From contig JASEJL010000023.1 of the NCBI GenBank assembly GCA_030016465.1, positions 1 through 11,510 on the forward strand: a stretch of 11,510 nt of DNA, read 5' to 3'. Below are positions 6,701 to 11,510 of the stretch, one piece after another. Positions within the stretch are counted from its first letter, which is position 1. Each line of letters begins with the position of its first letter. Both the position numbers and the translations under genes were made by a program. The DNA is from Patescibacteria group bacterium (GTDB taxonomy: Bacteria > Patescibacteriota > Minisyncoccia > Minisyncoccales > DG-74-1). Under the pieces are notes generated by a model, which saw only the letters and a program-made list of their open reading frames with translations, had not been told where the DNA came from and did no database searches.

Positions 6701-7340
6701 TTTAAGTAAATTAACAGCACCTTTTATTCCGTTTTTAAGCGAACAAATTTATAGTCGTTTAAGGTGGCACCTTAAACAGTCGGTGCATTTGGAGGATTGG
6801 CCTAAGGTTAGTAAAAAATTAATAGATGAAAAATTAAATCAAAAGATGAAAAAAACAAGAGAGTTGGTAACCTTAGCTCTGGCAGAAAGAGCCCGTTCTC
6901 GAATTAAAGTCCGCCAACCTCTATCAAGATTAAAGATTAAAGATTTAAGATTTAAGTTAGAAAAAGAATTATTGGATTTGATTAAAGAAGAAGTCAACAT
7001 TAAAGAAATAGTTTTTGATCCTAAAATTAAAAAAGAGGTAGAATTAGATACAGAAATCACTCCCGAATTAAAAGAAGAAGGAATAATCAGAGAAGTTATT
7101 CGCCAAATTCAAGAGATGAGAAAGATTGCCGGCCTGAAACCAAAAGATAAAATTTTAGTTAGATATTTTGGTCCCGATGAATTAAATGAAATTTTGGAGA
7201 AAAATAAAAATTTTATTTTAAAAGAAACTAATATTAAAAATTTATCATTTAAAGAAAACCAGAAAGCGGAAGTTTTTGCTGCCCAAAAAGAAGTTATGGT
7301 CCACCAACAAAATTTATGGTTAGCAATTAAAAAAATTTAA
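3786..7340 (+). CDS. ileS: Isoleucyl-tRNA synthetase (IleRS2 type) with an inserted histidine-phosphatase domain
   Basis: Charges tRNA-Ile in the cytoplasm and removes misactivated valine. Visible parts: class I signature region GPPYANALPGIHH (53-65), with GIHH instead of HxGH; first zinc knuckle from C189/C192 and C413/C416; CP1 editing domain (about 205-410) with VWTTTPWTLPGN (231-242) and GTGLVHIAPAFGEED (336-350), so editing looks intact; second zinc knuckle C485/C488 and C720/C723, split by a histidine-phosphatase domain (about 507-700); DCWFDSG (735-741); KMSKS (819-823) exactly as consensus; helical anticodon-binding domain (about 855-1080) and a C-terminal domain to 1184. Without the insert the length would be about 990, normal for the family. 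The ATG at 3786 has AAAGGG nine bases upstream. Met14 (3825), preceded by AAGGT, matches the family start better, so residues 1-13 may not be translated. C-rich and period-7 in-frame inserts occur at 261-276, 754-765, 886-897 and 1047-1058. Confidence 0.96.
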   Translation: MNANPLTTRQGKNMNLTFTKIEKKILKFWKDNQIFEKSIEQRKKAQNFIFYEGPPYANALPGIHHLLARAFKDIICRYKTMRGFKVLRKAGWDTHGLPTEMEVEKKLGIKNKKEIEKLGIKRFIKECKKNVFIYKKEWEKFTERIGYWLDLKNPYITCDPDYIESVWWILKQIWQKGLLYKDYKVSPYCPRCQTVLSSHEVAQGYEKIKEPAIYIKFPILNPEFKNTSLLVWTTTPWTLPGNVAIAINPDFIYTKMKVNETTTPLPPSRAQDAGPSYLILAKERIEASGIKGEITKEFKGKDLIGLRYESLYPFSEEVIKQAYRVIPADFVSLEEGTGLVHIAPAFGEEDMEVGKKNNLPILLTVDEEGRFKLGIKKWARMFVKEADPKISEDLKNRNLLFKEELYEHDYPFCWRCHSPLLYYAKKSWFIRMTKVKKDLIRNNKKINWIPGHLKEGRFGEWLREIKDWTLSRERYWGTPLPIWQCKNCGNLEFIGSLKDLLNQNFSNNNYYLYRHGHSLRQEKKVVSCWPEKSLCPLTEKGEKQVLEIAKKLKNKKIDLIFSSNLLRAKQTAEILSKETDAKIIFDKRLREINVGIFNNQNPKLFWNYILTKKNPYLVKAPKGESLTDLQRRVYDFLKKIDKKYQGKNIIIVSHELPLTVLENTLKGWSIKEIIEWRKKNREKLIKTGQERKIEFKKLPFNKKMELDFHRPYIDEVRFYCPKCGSLMKRTLEVIDCWFDSGCMPFAQGHWPFAQTQNSKIKNQKYNLPELFPADYISEGVDQTRGWFYTLLAISTLLGFGSPYKNVISLGHVLDEKGEKMSKSKGNVVDPQDIVGKYGADATRWYFYTVNQPGDAKLFCEREINECLKRFIMTLWNCYSFFETYKIKSEIQKPKTKNILDRWIISRLNQLIQQVTENLDKYEVTFAARVIENFVIEDLSLWYIRRSRRRFQKPENKKELKEASATLNCVILTLSKLTAPFIPFLSEQIYSRLRWHLKQSVHLEDWPKVSKKLIDEKLNQKMKKTRELVTLALAERARSRIKVRQPLSRLKIKDLRFKLEKELLDLIKEEVNIKEIVFDPKIKKEVELDTEITPELKEEGIIREVIRQIQEMRKIAGLKPKDKILVRYFGPDELNEILEKNKNFILKETNIKNLSFKENQKAEVFAAQKEVMVHQQNLWLAIKKI
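5304..5885 (+). other. Histidine-phosphatase (PGAM-like) domain within IleRS
   Basis: Residues about 507-700 of the synthetase read as a complete branch-1 histidine-phosphatase fold. They have YLYRHGHS (511-518) with Arg514 and the phospho-acceptor His515, LTEKGEKQ (537-544), FSSNLLRAKQTAEIL (561-575) with Arg567, LREINVG (589-595) with acid Glu591, and IIIVSHELPL (649-658) with the second His654. This is the full catalytic set, so phosphatase or mutase activity is plausible. The domain lies between C485/C488 and C720/C723 and is followed by DFHRPYIDEV, where IleRS2 relatives normally run from GSxxEL straight to the equivalent DLHR. The substrate is unknown. The reading frame is continuous on both sides, with base composition like the rest of ileS, so it is not an assembly join that is visible from the sequence. 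Confidence 0.9.
6046..6079 (+). repeat. Period-7 tandem repeat inside ileS (1)
   Basis: AAACTC, AAAACTC (6052), AAAAATC (6059), AAAAATC (6066), AAAAATA (6073). Encodes QNSKIKNQK, a polar insert after the conserved MPFAQxHxPF segment. It is directly preceded by a perfect 6-bp inverted repeat (AGGGCC-ATT-GGCCCT, 6025-6039). Confidence 0.75.
6443..6477 (+). repeat. Period-7 tandem repeat inside ileS (2)
   Basis: AAAATCC (6443), GAAATCC, AAAAACC, GAAAACC, AAAAATA. Encodes KSEIQKPKTKNI, at the link between the catalytic core and the anticodon-binding domain. Confidence 0.75.
6926..6960 (+). repeat. Period-7 tandem repeat inside ileS (3)
   Basis: AAGATTA, AAGATTA (6933), AAGATTT (6940), AAGATTT (6947), AAGTTAG (6954). 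Encodes RLKIKDLRFKLE, just after the conserved RSRIKVRQPL segment of the anticodon-binding domain. Confidence 0.75.
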
Positions 7341-7408
7341 ACCCCGTTAGAAATTTAGCATTGAACTTTAAAGTTAATGGGTAATAAGATTTGAGGATAT
7401 TTCTGAGA
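7341..7408 (+). repeat. Structured repeat element, copy 1 (degenerate right arm)
   Basis: Starts on the base after the ileS stop codon. The first 30 bases match 9885-9914 at 25 positions. ACCCCGTTAGAAATT is a perfect reverse complement of 9984-9998. Inside, CATTgAACTTT folds against AAAGTTAATG; outside, AGAAAT (7349-7354) can pair with ATTTCT (7399-7404). It looks like the same fold as copy 2 with a decayed right side. It could be an RNA structure at the 3' end of the ileS message, or a small non-autonomous mobile element. Confidence 0.55.
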
Positions 7409-7596
7409 TATTTTTTCAACGATTTATGAATAAAATTCTTTGAAAACTTCTCAATTTTGGGCTATTTCCTTATTAGGCAATATCTTTAGTGAAAAAAAAT
7501 AAAAAACTAAGGAAAAATATCTTCGCGAAAAAAATCCAAGCCTTCAGGGTTTGTTAGATTGTTAGAAAAAAATTTTTTGGCAAAATAAACTTTTAG
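7409..7596. other. AT-rich spacer before recO
   Basis: No gene, tRNA or clear terminator is visible. It holds an 8-bp inverted repeat (TTTCCTTA 7465-7472 / TAAGGAAA 7508-7515, 35-base loop), and A7T6 at 7566-7578, a tract likely to bend the DNA, 18 bp before recO. The recO promoter is probably in this spacer, but I cannot fix its position. Confidence 0.3.
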
Positions 7597-8229
7597 ATGT
7601 TCGTTCATTATCGGACTCAAGGTTTTGTTTTTAAAAAAGAAGATCGGGCCGAAGCTGACCAGTTATTTACTGTTTACACAAAAGATTTTGGAAAGTTAGA
7701 GATTTTAGGAAAAGCAATCAGGAAAATTTCTTCGAAATTAAGGTCAGGGGTCGAGATTTTTTATCTCTCAGAAATTGAATTTATTCAAGGAAAAACTCAT
7801 AAAACCTTAACCGACGCTATTTTAATTAAAAAATTCGAAAACCTTAAAAATAATTTAAATAAACTAAAGATTGCCTATAAAATTTCCCAAGTTTTAGATA
7901 ATTTAGTTTCTGGCCAAGAGCCCGATGAAAAAATCTGGCAATTATTAAATGAAACTTTTGAGAAACTAAATAAATTAGAAATTGGAAATTGGAAATTGGA
8001 AATTATTTATTATTATTTTTTCTGGAATTTTGTTTCCTTGCTTGGTTATCGGCCAGAAATTAATAACTGCACTATTCAGGGTAAGAAAATTAATTGCGAT
8101 ATTGCTAAAATCATAAAAGTCATTTTAAAAAAAGATTGGCAGATTTTACCAAGGTTAAAAATAGAACCCAGTCACCTGAAATTATTGAAAAACGTTTCCC
8201 AATGGTATAGATTAAAAATATGCGAGTGA
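7597..8229 (+). CDS. recO: DNA repair protein RecO
   Basis: RecO anneals single strands and, with RecR, loads RecA on SSB-coated gaps in the RecF pathway. Residues 1-80 are the N-terminal OB fold, recognisable from YRTQGFVFKKEDRAEADQLF, TVYTKDFGKLEILGKAIRK and LRSGVEIFYLSEIEF. Residues 85-210 are the helical C-terminal domain with FVSLLGYRPEINNC (145-158). In many bacteria that segment continues as a CxxC zinc knuckle; here only C158 of the pair remains, with Gln161 in the second position, so zinc binding is doubtful. At 210 residues it is shorter than the usual ~240. A period-7 repeat encodes residues 127-136. There is no Shine-Dalgarno site before the ATG, and the start is supported by the family-typical VHYRTQGFV opening. 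The last ten bases overlap the next gene, so the two are probably co-transcribed. Confidence 0.88.
   Translation: MFVHYRTQGFVFKKEDRAEADQLFTVYTKDFGKLEILGKAIRKISSKLRSGVEIFYLSEIEFIQGKTHKTLTDAILIKKFENLKNNLNKLKIAYKISQVLDNLVSGQEPDEKIWQLLNETFEKLNKLEIGNWKLEIIYYYFFWNFVSLLGYRPEINNCTIQGKKINCDIAKIIKVILKKDWQILPRLKIEPSHLKLLKNVSQWYRLKICE
7978..8004 (+). repeat. Period-7 tandem repeat inside recO
   Basis: GAAATTG three times (7978, 7985, 7992), then GAAATT: nearly perfect 7-bp periodicity over 27 bp. Encodes LEIGNWKLEI within the helical domain. It is the cleanest of the five tracts, suggesting recent expansion. Confidence 0.9.
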
Positions 8230-9884
8230 AAAATAAACTTATCTTCTCTATCATAATTTTAGCTCTCCTGGCAGGTGTTATCGGTTATTGGAGCTGGCAG
8301 AGAAATATTTATTCTAAAGAGGTTTTGAAACTGGAAATTTTAGGACCGGAAACAGTAGAACTGGCCAAGGACTTTGAGTATATTGTTAAATACAAAAATA
8401 ACGGAACAGTTCGTCTTGAAGAACCGAAACTTATTTTTGAATATCCCAAGCAGGCCATTGTTCCTGAAAATAAAGCTTTATGGCAGGAAATAACTTTAGA
8501 CGATATTTATCCTGGCGAGGAAAAAACCATTCCCTTTAAGGCTAAATTATTGGGTAAAGAAGGAGAAATCCTGATAGCTAAAGCCAGTTTGAGCTATCGG
8601 CCGAAAAATTTGAAAGCTCGTTATGAGTTAGTTACTACTTTTACCACTCAAATCAAATCAGTTCCTCTTACTTTTGAAATTGATTTGCCATCAAAAATTG
8701 AATCGGAAAAGAGTTTCACTTTTAGAATAAATTATTTTTCCAATCTTAATTATCCTTTGGCCGATTTAAGAATTCAGTCCGAATATCCTTTTGACTTTGA
8801 ATTTGTTTCATCCGTGCCTAAATCTCTAGAGAAAAACGAATGGCTCATTCCAGTTTTAAATCAATCTCAAGGAGGAAAAATTGAAATTTCTGGCAGGGTT
8901 TCGGGTGAAGTTGGCGAGGCAAAAATCTTTAGAGCAAAACTGGGCATTTTTAAAGAAGGAGAATTCATTTTACTAAAAGAAACGCAAAAAGGCTTAGAAA
9001 TTATAAAGCCATCAATTTATCTCAGACAAGAAATTAATGGAAATCCCCAATATGTAGCTTTGCCTGGCAACTGGTTACATTATGATATTTATTTCAAAAA
9101 TATTGGTAACGAAACACTAAATAATTTATTTATGGTTTGTCAGTTAGAAGGAGAATTCTTTGATTTTCAAACCATAAAATCTGATTTAGGCCAAATTGAA
9201 CCAGGGTTAAATTCAATAATTTTTGATTGGCATAGAATCTCAAAACTGCAATATTTGGTACCGATGGAAGAGGGAAAAGTTGATTTCTGGATAAAATTGA
9301 AAGATGATTTGAGCCAAGTTAAAGATCCAATTTTAAAAAATAAGGTTTCTATCAGCCAAGTTAAAGAAGAATTTATTACTAAAATCAGTTCAAAATTAGA
9401 AATAGTTCAAAAGGGCTATTTTCAAGACGAAGTTTTTGGAAATAGCGGGCCAATCCCACCTCAAGTTGGAGAGACCACTACTTATACTATTATCTGGCAG
9501 GTAAAAAATTATTATTCATTGGTTAAAGATGTTAAAGTAAAAGCCTTCTTGCCCCGAGGCGTTGAATTAACAGCTGGAAAAATTTTTCCCGAAGAAGAGG
9601 CTTCAAAATTTGCTTTTGATTCTCAATCAGGAGAAATTGTTTGGTCAGTTGGCGATTTGGAAAGAGGAAGTGGTATTTTTACACCAGCTAAAAGTATCGC
9701 TTTTCAAATCGCTTTTACTCCAAATGAATTTCAGCGAGATCAGATCCCGGAAATTATTAGTGAGGCAAAAATCACTGGCGAAGACAGCTGGACGGAACGA
9801 ATTATCGAAGTCACTGCTAATTCAATAAATACAACCTTACCCGACGACCCCAGTATTACTGAAGAAATGGGGAGGGTTAAATAA
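8220..9884 (+). CDS. Membrane-anchored surface protein with four Ig-like/DUF11-type repeats
   Basis: 554 residues. Residues 1-27 are a short basic stretch and one hydrophobic helix (LIFSIIILALLAGVIGYWSW), a signal anchor with no lipobox Cys, so the rest should lie outside the membrane. It is all-beta in character and holds four modules with a shared pattern of (F/Y)xYxIxYxNxG followed by a Pro-terminated strand: about 36-150, 151-265, 266-390 and 391-535. The last has TTYTIIWQVKN (419-429), LPRGVEL and GEIVWSVGDL (471-480), the hallmark of DUF11-like repeats abundant in Parcubacteria surface proteins. There is one Cys only (307) and no enzyme motif. The ATG at 8220 overlaps recO by ten bases. 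The function is unknown: an adhesion, cell-envelope or scaffold role is inferred from architecture alone. The tail after 535 is polar and probably disordered. Confidence 0.8.
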   Translation: MRVKNKLIFSIIILALLAGVIGYWSWQRNIYSKEVLKLEILGPETVELAKDFEYIVKYKNNGTVRLEEPKLIFEYPKQAIVPENKALWQEITLDDIYPGEEKTIPFKAKLLGKEGEILIAKASLSYRPKNLKARYELVTTFTTQIKSVPLTFEIDLPSKIESEKSFTFRINYFSNLNYPLADLRIQSEYPFDFEFVSSVPKSLEKNEWLIPVLNQSQGGKIEISGRVSGEVGEAKIFRAKLGIFKEGEFILLKETQKGLEIIKPSIYLRQEINGNPQYVALPGNWLHYDIYFKNIGNETLNNLFMVCQLEGEFFDFQTIKSDLGQIEPGLNSIIFDWHRISKLQYLVPMEEGKVDFWIKLKDDLSQVKDPILKNKVSISQVKEEFITKISSKLEIVQKGYFQDEVFGNSGPIPPQVGETTTYTIIWQVKNYYSLVKDVKVKAFLPRGVELTAGKIFPEEEASKFAFDSQSGEIVWSVGDLERGSGIFTPAKSIAFQIAFTPNEFQRDQIPEIISEAKITGEDSWTERIIEVTANSINTTLPDDPSITEEMGRVK

Positions 9885-9998
9885 ATCCTGTTAGAAATTT
9901 ACCATTGAGCTTTGTAGTAAAAAGCGCTAAGCTGTTAGGCGGTTTCGGTTTAGAACCTTTAAACAAAGATGGAAGTTTTTTTGAATTTCTAACGGGGT
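9885..9998 (+). repeat. Structured repeat element, copy 2 (complete), upstream of glyS
   Basis: Left arm 9887-9901 pairs with right arm 9982-9996 over 15 bp (two G-U pairs) around CCTGTTAGAAATT and AATTTCTAACGGG. Inside, CTTTG (9910-9914) pairs with CAAAG (9964-9968), extended by CCAT/ATGG across a 4-base bulge. It begins on the base after the preceding stop codon and ends eight bases before the glyS ATG, so its GGGG (9994-9997) may also serve as the ribosome-binding site. It is either a small inverted-repeat mobile element or a leader RNA of glyS. There is no T-box sequence (no AGGGTGG-like bulge). Confidence 0.6.
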
Positions 9999-10006
9999 AA
10001 ACAACT

Positions 10007-11335
10007 ATGGCTAACTCAATGTCTAAAATTATTTCGCTTTGTAAAAGAAGAGGTTTTATTTTCCCATCCTCAGAAATTTATGGTGGTTTTGGGTCTGGCT
10101 ATGATTTCGGGTCCTTGGGAGTAGAAATGAAAAATAATATTAAAAAAGCCTGGTGGGATGAGATGACAAAAAAACAGGAAAATATAGTTGGATTGGATGC
10201 AGCAATTTTGATGTCACCAAAAGTTTGGCAGGCTTCAGGGCATTTAACTGCCGGATTTGCCGATGAATTGGTTGAATGTAAATCTTGTCATAAAAGATTC
10301 AAAGCAGATGAAGTTAAAGGTAAAATTTGTCCAGAATGCGGGGGAGAGTTAACCAAACCTAGAAAATTTAATCTGATGATGAAAACTTTGGTGGGGCCAG
10401 TAGAGGAAGAGGCAGCTACTACTTACCTAAGGGCTGAAACTTGTCAGGGAATTTATGTTAATTTTGAAAATATTTTAAATTCAATGAGGTTAAAAATTCC
10501 TTTTGGAGTGGCCCAGATTGGCAAATCTTTTCGAAATGAAATTACTCCCGGAGATTTTATTTACCGAACCAGGGAATTTGAACAGATGGAAATGCAATGG
10601 TTTTGTCATCCAAAACAGGCTAAAAAATATTTTGATTTCTGGAAGAAAGAAAGAATAAAATGGTACCAAAACCTCGGGATTAAAAAAGAAAATCTAAGAA
10701 TTAGAGAAGTGGCAGCTACTGAAAGAGCTCACTATGCTAAACAACAGATAGATATTGAATATAAATTTCCTTTTGGCTGGAAAGAAATTGAGGGAATTCA
10801 TAATCGGGGAGATTGGGATTTATCTAATCATTCAAAATATTCTGGAAAAGATTTGAGATGTTTTAATGAAGAAACTAAGGAAAAGTATTTTCCTTATATT
10901 ATTGAGACTTCAGCTGGTGCTGATAGAAGTTTTTTAGCTTTTTTCTGTGATGCTTATCAAGAAATACCTGGCGGTCGGACAAAAACAACAAAACCAACAA
11001 AAGAAGTAGAAGTTTTATTAAAATTAGATAAAAAAATCGCTCCAATAAAAGTTACCGTTTTACCCCTGGTTAGAAACAAGTTCGAATTAGTCAAAAAAGC
11101 CAAAGAAGTTTACCAATTATTAAAGCCCCATTTTGTTTGCCAATACGATGAACTAGGTTCGATTGGCCGCCGCTATCGCCGTCAAGATGAGATTGGTACG
11201 ATTTTCTGTTTAACAGTAGATTTCGAAAGTTTAAAGCAAGACGACTTGACAATCCGCAATCGCGACACAATGCAACAAGAAAGAGTAAAAATTAAAGATT
11301 TAATTGAAGTTTTAAAAGAAAAATTAGAAGATTAA
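10007..11335 (+). CDS. glyS: Glycyl-tRNA synthetase, alpha-2 dimer type (class II)
   Basis: Charges tRNA-Gly. This is the single-chain dimeric GlyRS of archaea, eukaryotes and many bacteria, not the GlyQ/GlyS tetramer. Visible parts: SSEIYGGFGSGYDFGSLG (21-38); a four-Cys zinc ribbon C91/C94 and C108/C111; motif 2 from FRNEITPGDFIYRTREFEQ (175-193) with Arg176 and Glu178; ERAHYAKQQIDIEY (239-252); motif 3 from ETSAGADRSFLAFF (300-313) with Arg307; and the anticodon-binding domain (about 345-442) with DELGSIGRRYRRQDEIG (381-397) and the usual DLTIRNRDTMQQ end (413-424). At 442 residues it is complete, slightly shorter than most. Met5 is a possible alternative start. GGGG about nine bases before the ATG may act as ribosome-binding site. 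No terminator is visible after the stop. Confidence 0.97.
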   Translation: MANSMSKIISLCKRRGFIFPSSEIYGGFGSGYDFGSLGVEMKNNIKKAWWDEMTKKQENIVGLDAAILMSPKVWQASGHLTAGFADELVECKSCHKRFKADEVKGKICPECGGELTKPRKFNLMMKTLVGPVEEEAATTYLRAETCQGIYVNFENILNSMRLKIPFGVAQIGKSFRNEITPGDFIYRTREFEQMEMQWFCHPKQAKKYFDFWKKERIKWYQNLGIKKENLRIREVAATERAHYAKQQIDIEYKFPFGWKEIEGIHNRGDWDLSNHSKYSGKDLRCFNEETKEKYFPYIIETSAGADRSFLAFFCDAYQEIPGGRTKTTKPTKEVEVLLKLDKKIAPIKVTVLPLVRNKFELVKKAKEVYQLLKPHFVCQYDELGSIGRRYRRQDEIGTIFCLTVDFESLKQDDLTIRNRDTMQQERVKIKDLIEVLKEKLED

Positions 11336-11510
11336 ACAGAGGAATGTTGACGTCAGACATCAACATAGATCGATTTAATTAGTTAAGATTATGACAGAAC
11401 TTTATGAACTTCCACAAAGAAAAATGACAGTTTTTTATTTATTTTATTATGAGAGTGTTGAACAATTAATAGATTTTTAAAAATTGATTTATCCATTCAA
11501 TCAAACATAG
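11336..11510. other. Downstream region of glyS, no clear gene
   Basis: Contains a hairpin, ATGTTGA (11344-11350) / TCAACAT (11360-11366), with no T-run, so it is at best a weak 3'-end structure. A 29-codon frame (11391-11480, MTELYELPQRKM...) has no Shine-Dalgarno site and no recognisable family. On the minus strand a short open frame enters from the right edge and stops at 11466; it could be the end of a leftward gene, but it is too short to judge. Confidence 0.3.

Noticed and set aside
9885..10006. T-box riboswitch upstream of glyS
   Set aside because: There are paired arms, but no T-box consensus bulge and no terminator/antiterminator pair with a T-run.
11391..11480. 29-codon ORF after glyS
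   Set aside because: No ribosome-binding site, no recognised family and low-complexity AT-rich codons; not enough to call a gene.
1..11510. tRNA, rRNA, CRISPR array, transposase or integrase genes
   Set aside because: No cloverleaf with a T-loop, no regular spaced repeats of CRISPR length and no recombinase motifs were seen on either strand by eye.

Overview
The window is an AT-rich, densely packed bacterial segment. Every clear gene is on the + strand. The gene content and style suggest a Candidate Phyla Radiation (Patescibacteria, Parcubacteria-like) genome: short intergenic spaces, a short RecO with an incomplete zinc motif, a dimer-type GlyRS, an IleRS2-type (eukaryote-like) isoleucyl-tRNA synthetase, a repeat-built surface protein of a kind common in that group, and period-7 tandem repeats read in frame inside genes. 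The genetic code looks standard: TGA ends argS, pyrE and recO at the family-typical ends, and Trp is TGG. The lineage is an inference; no rRNA is present to test it.

Layout. 1-280: the start of a leftward gene running off the edge, then a short non-coding or decayed stretch. 281-1852: argS, intact. 1856-1984: a decayed piece whose translation closely matches the first ~20 residues of the IleRS further right. 1985-2953: a visibly less AT-rich block holding the last third of pyrF (truncated), an intact pyrE with a strong Shine-Dalgarno site, and a strong intrinsic terminator. 2954-3716: an AbrB-type antitoxin with its promoter and a regular 18-bp repeat, then a PIN-family toxin broken by one extra base in an A8 run. 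A 13-bp direct repeat lies just left of the pyrF piece and again just upstream of ileS, so 1985-3737 can be read as an inserted segment. 3786-7340: ileS. 7341-9884: recO and a surface-protein gene, overlapping by 10 bp. 10007-11335: glyS. Copies of a structured repeat sit directly after the ileS stop codon and directly before glyS.

The most striking feature is the ileS product. A complete histidine-phosphatase domain, with all its catalytic residues, lies between the two Cys-x-x-Cys pairs of the second zinc knuckle of the synthetase. The same enzyme has GIHH in place of the HxGH class I signature, the altered motif reported for mupirocin-hyper-resistant IleRS2 enzymes.

How the genes work together: argS, ileS and glyS charge tRNAs; recO serves RecF-pathway recombination and gap repair; pyrE makes orotidine monophosphate, but its normal next step, PyrF, is broken here and must be supplied elsewhere or be absent. 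The toxin-antitoxin pair looks half-inactivated unless the frameshift is a sequencing error or is bypassed.
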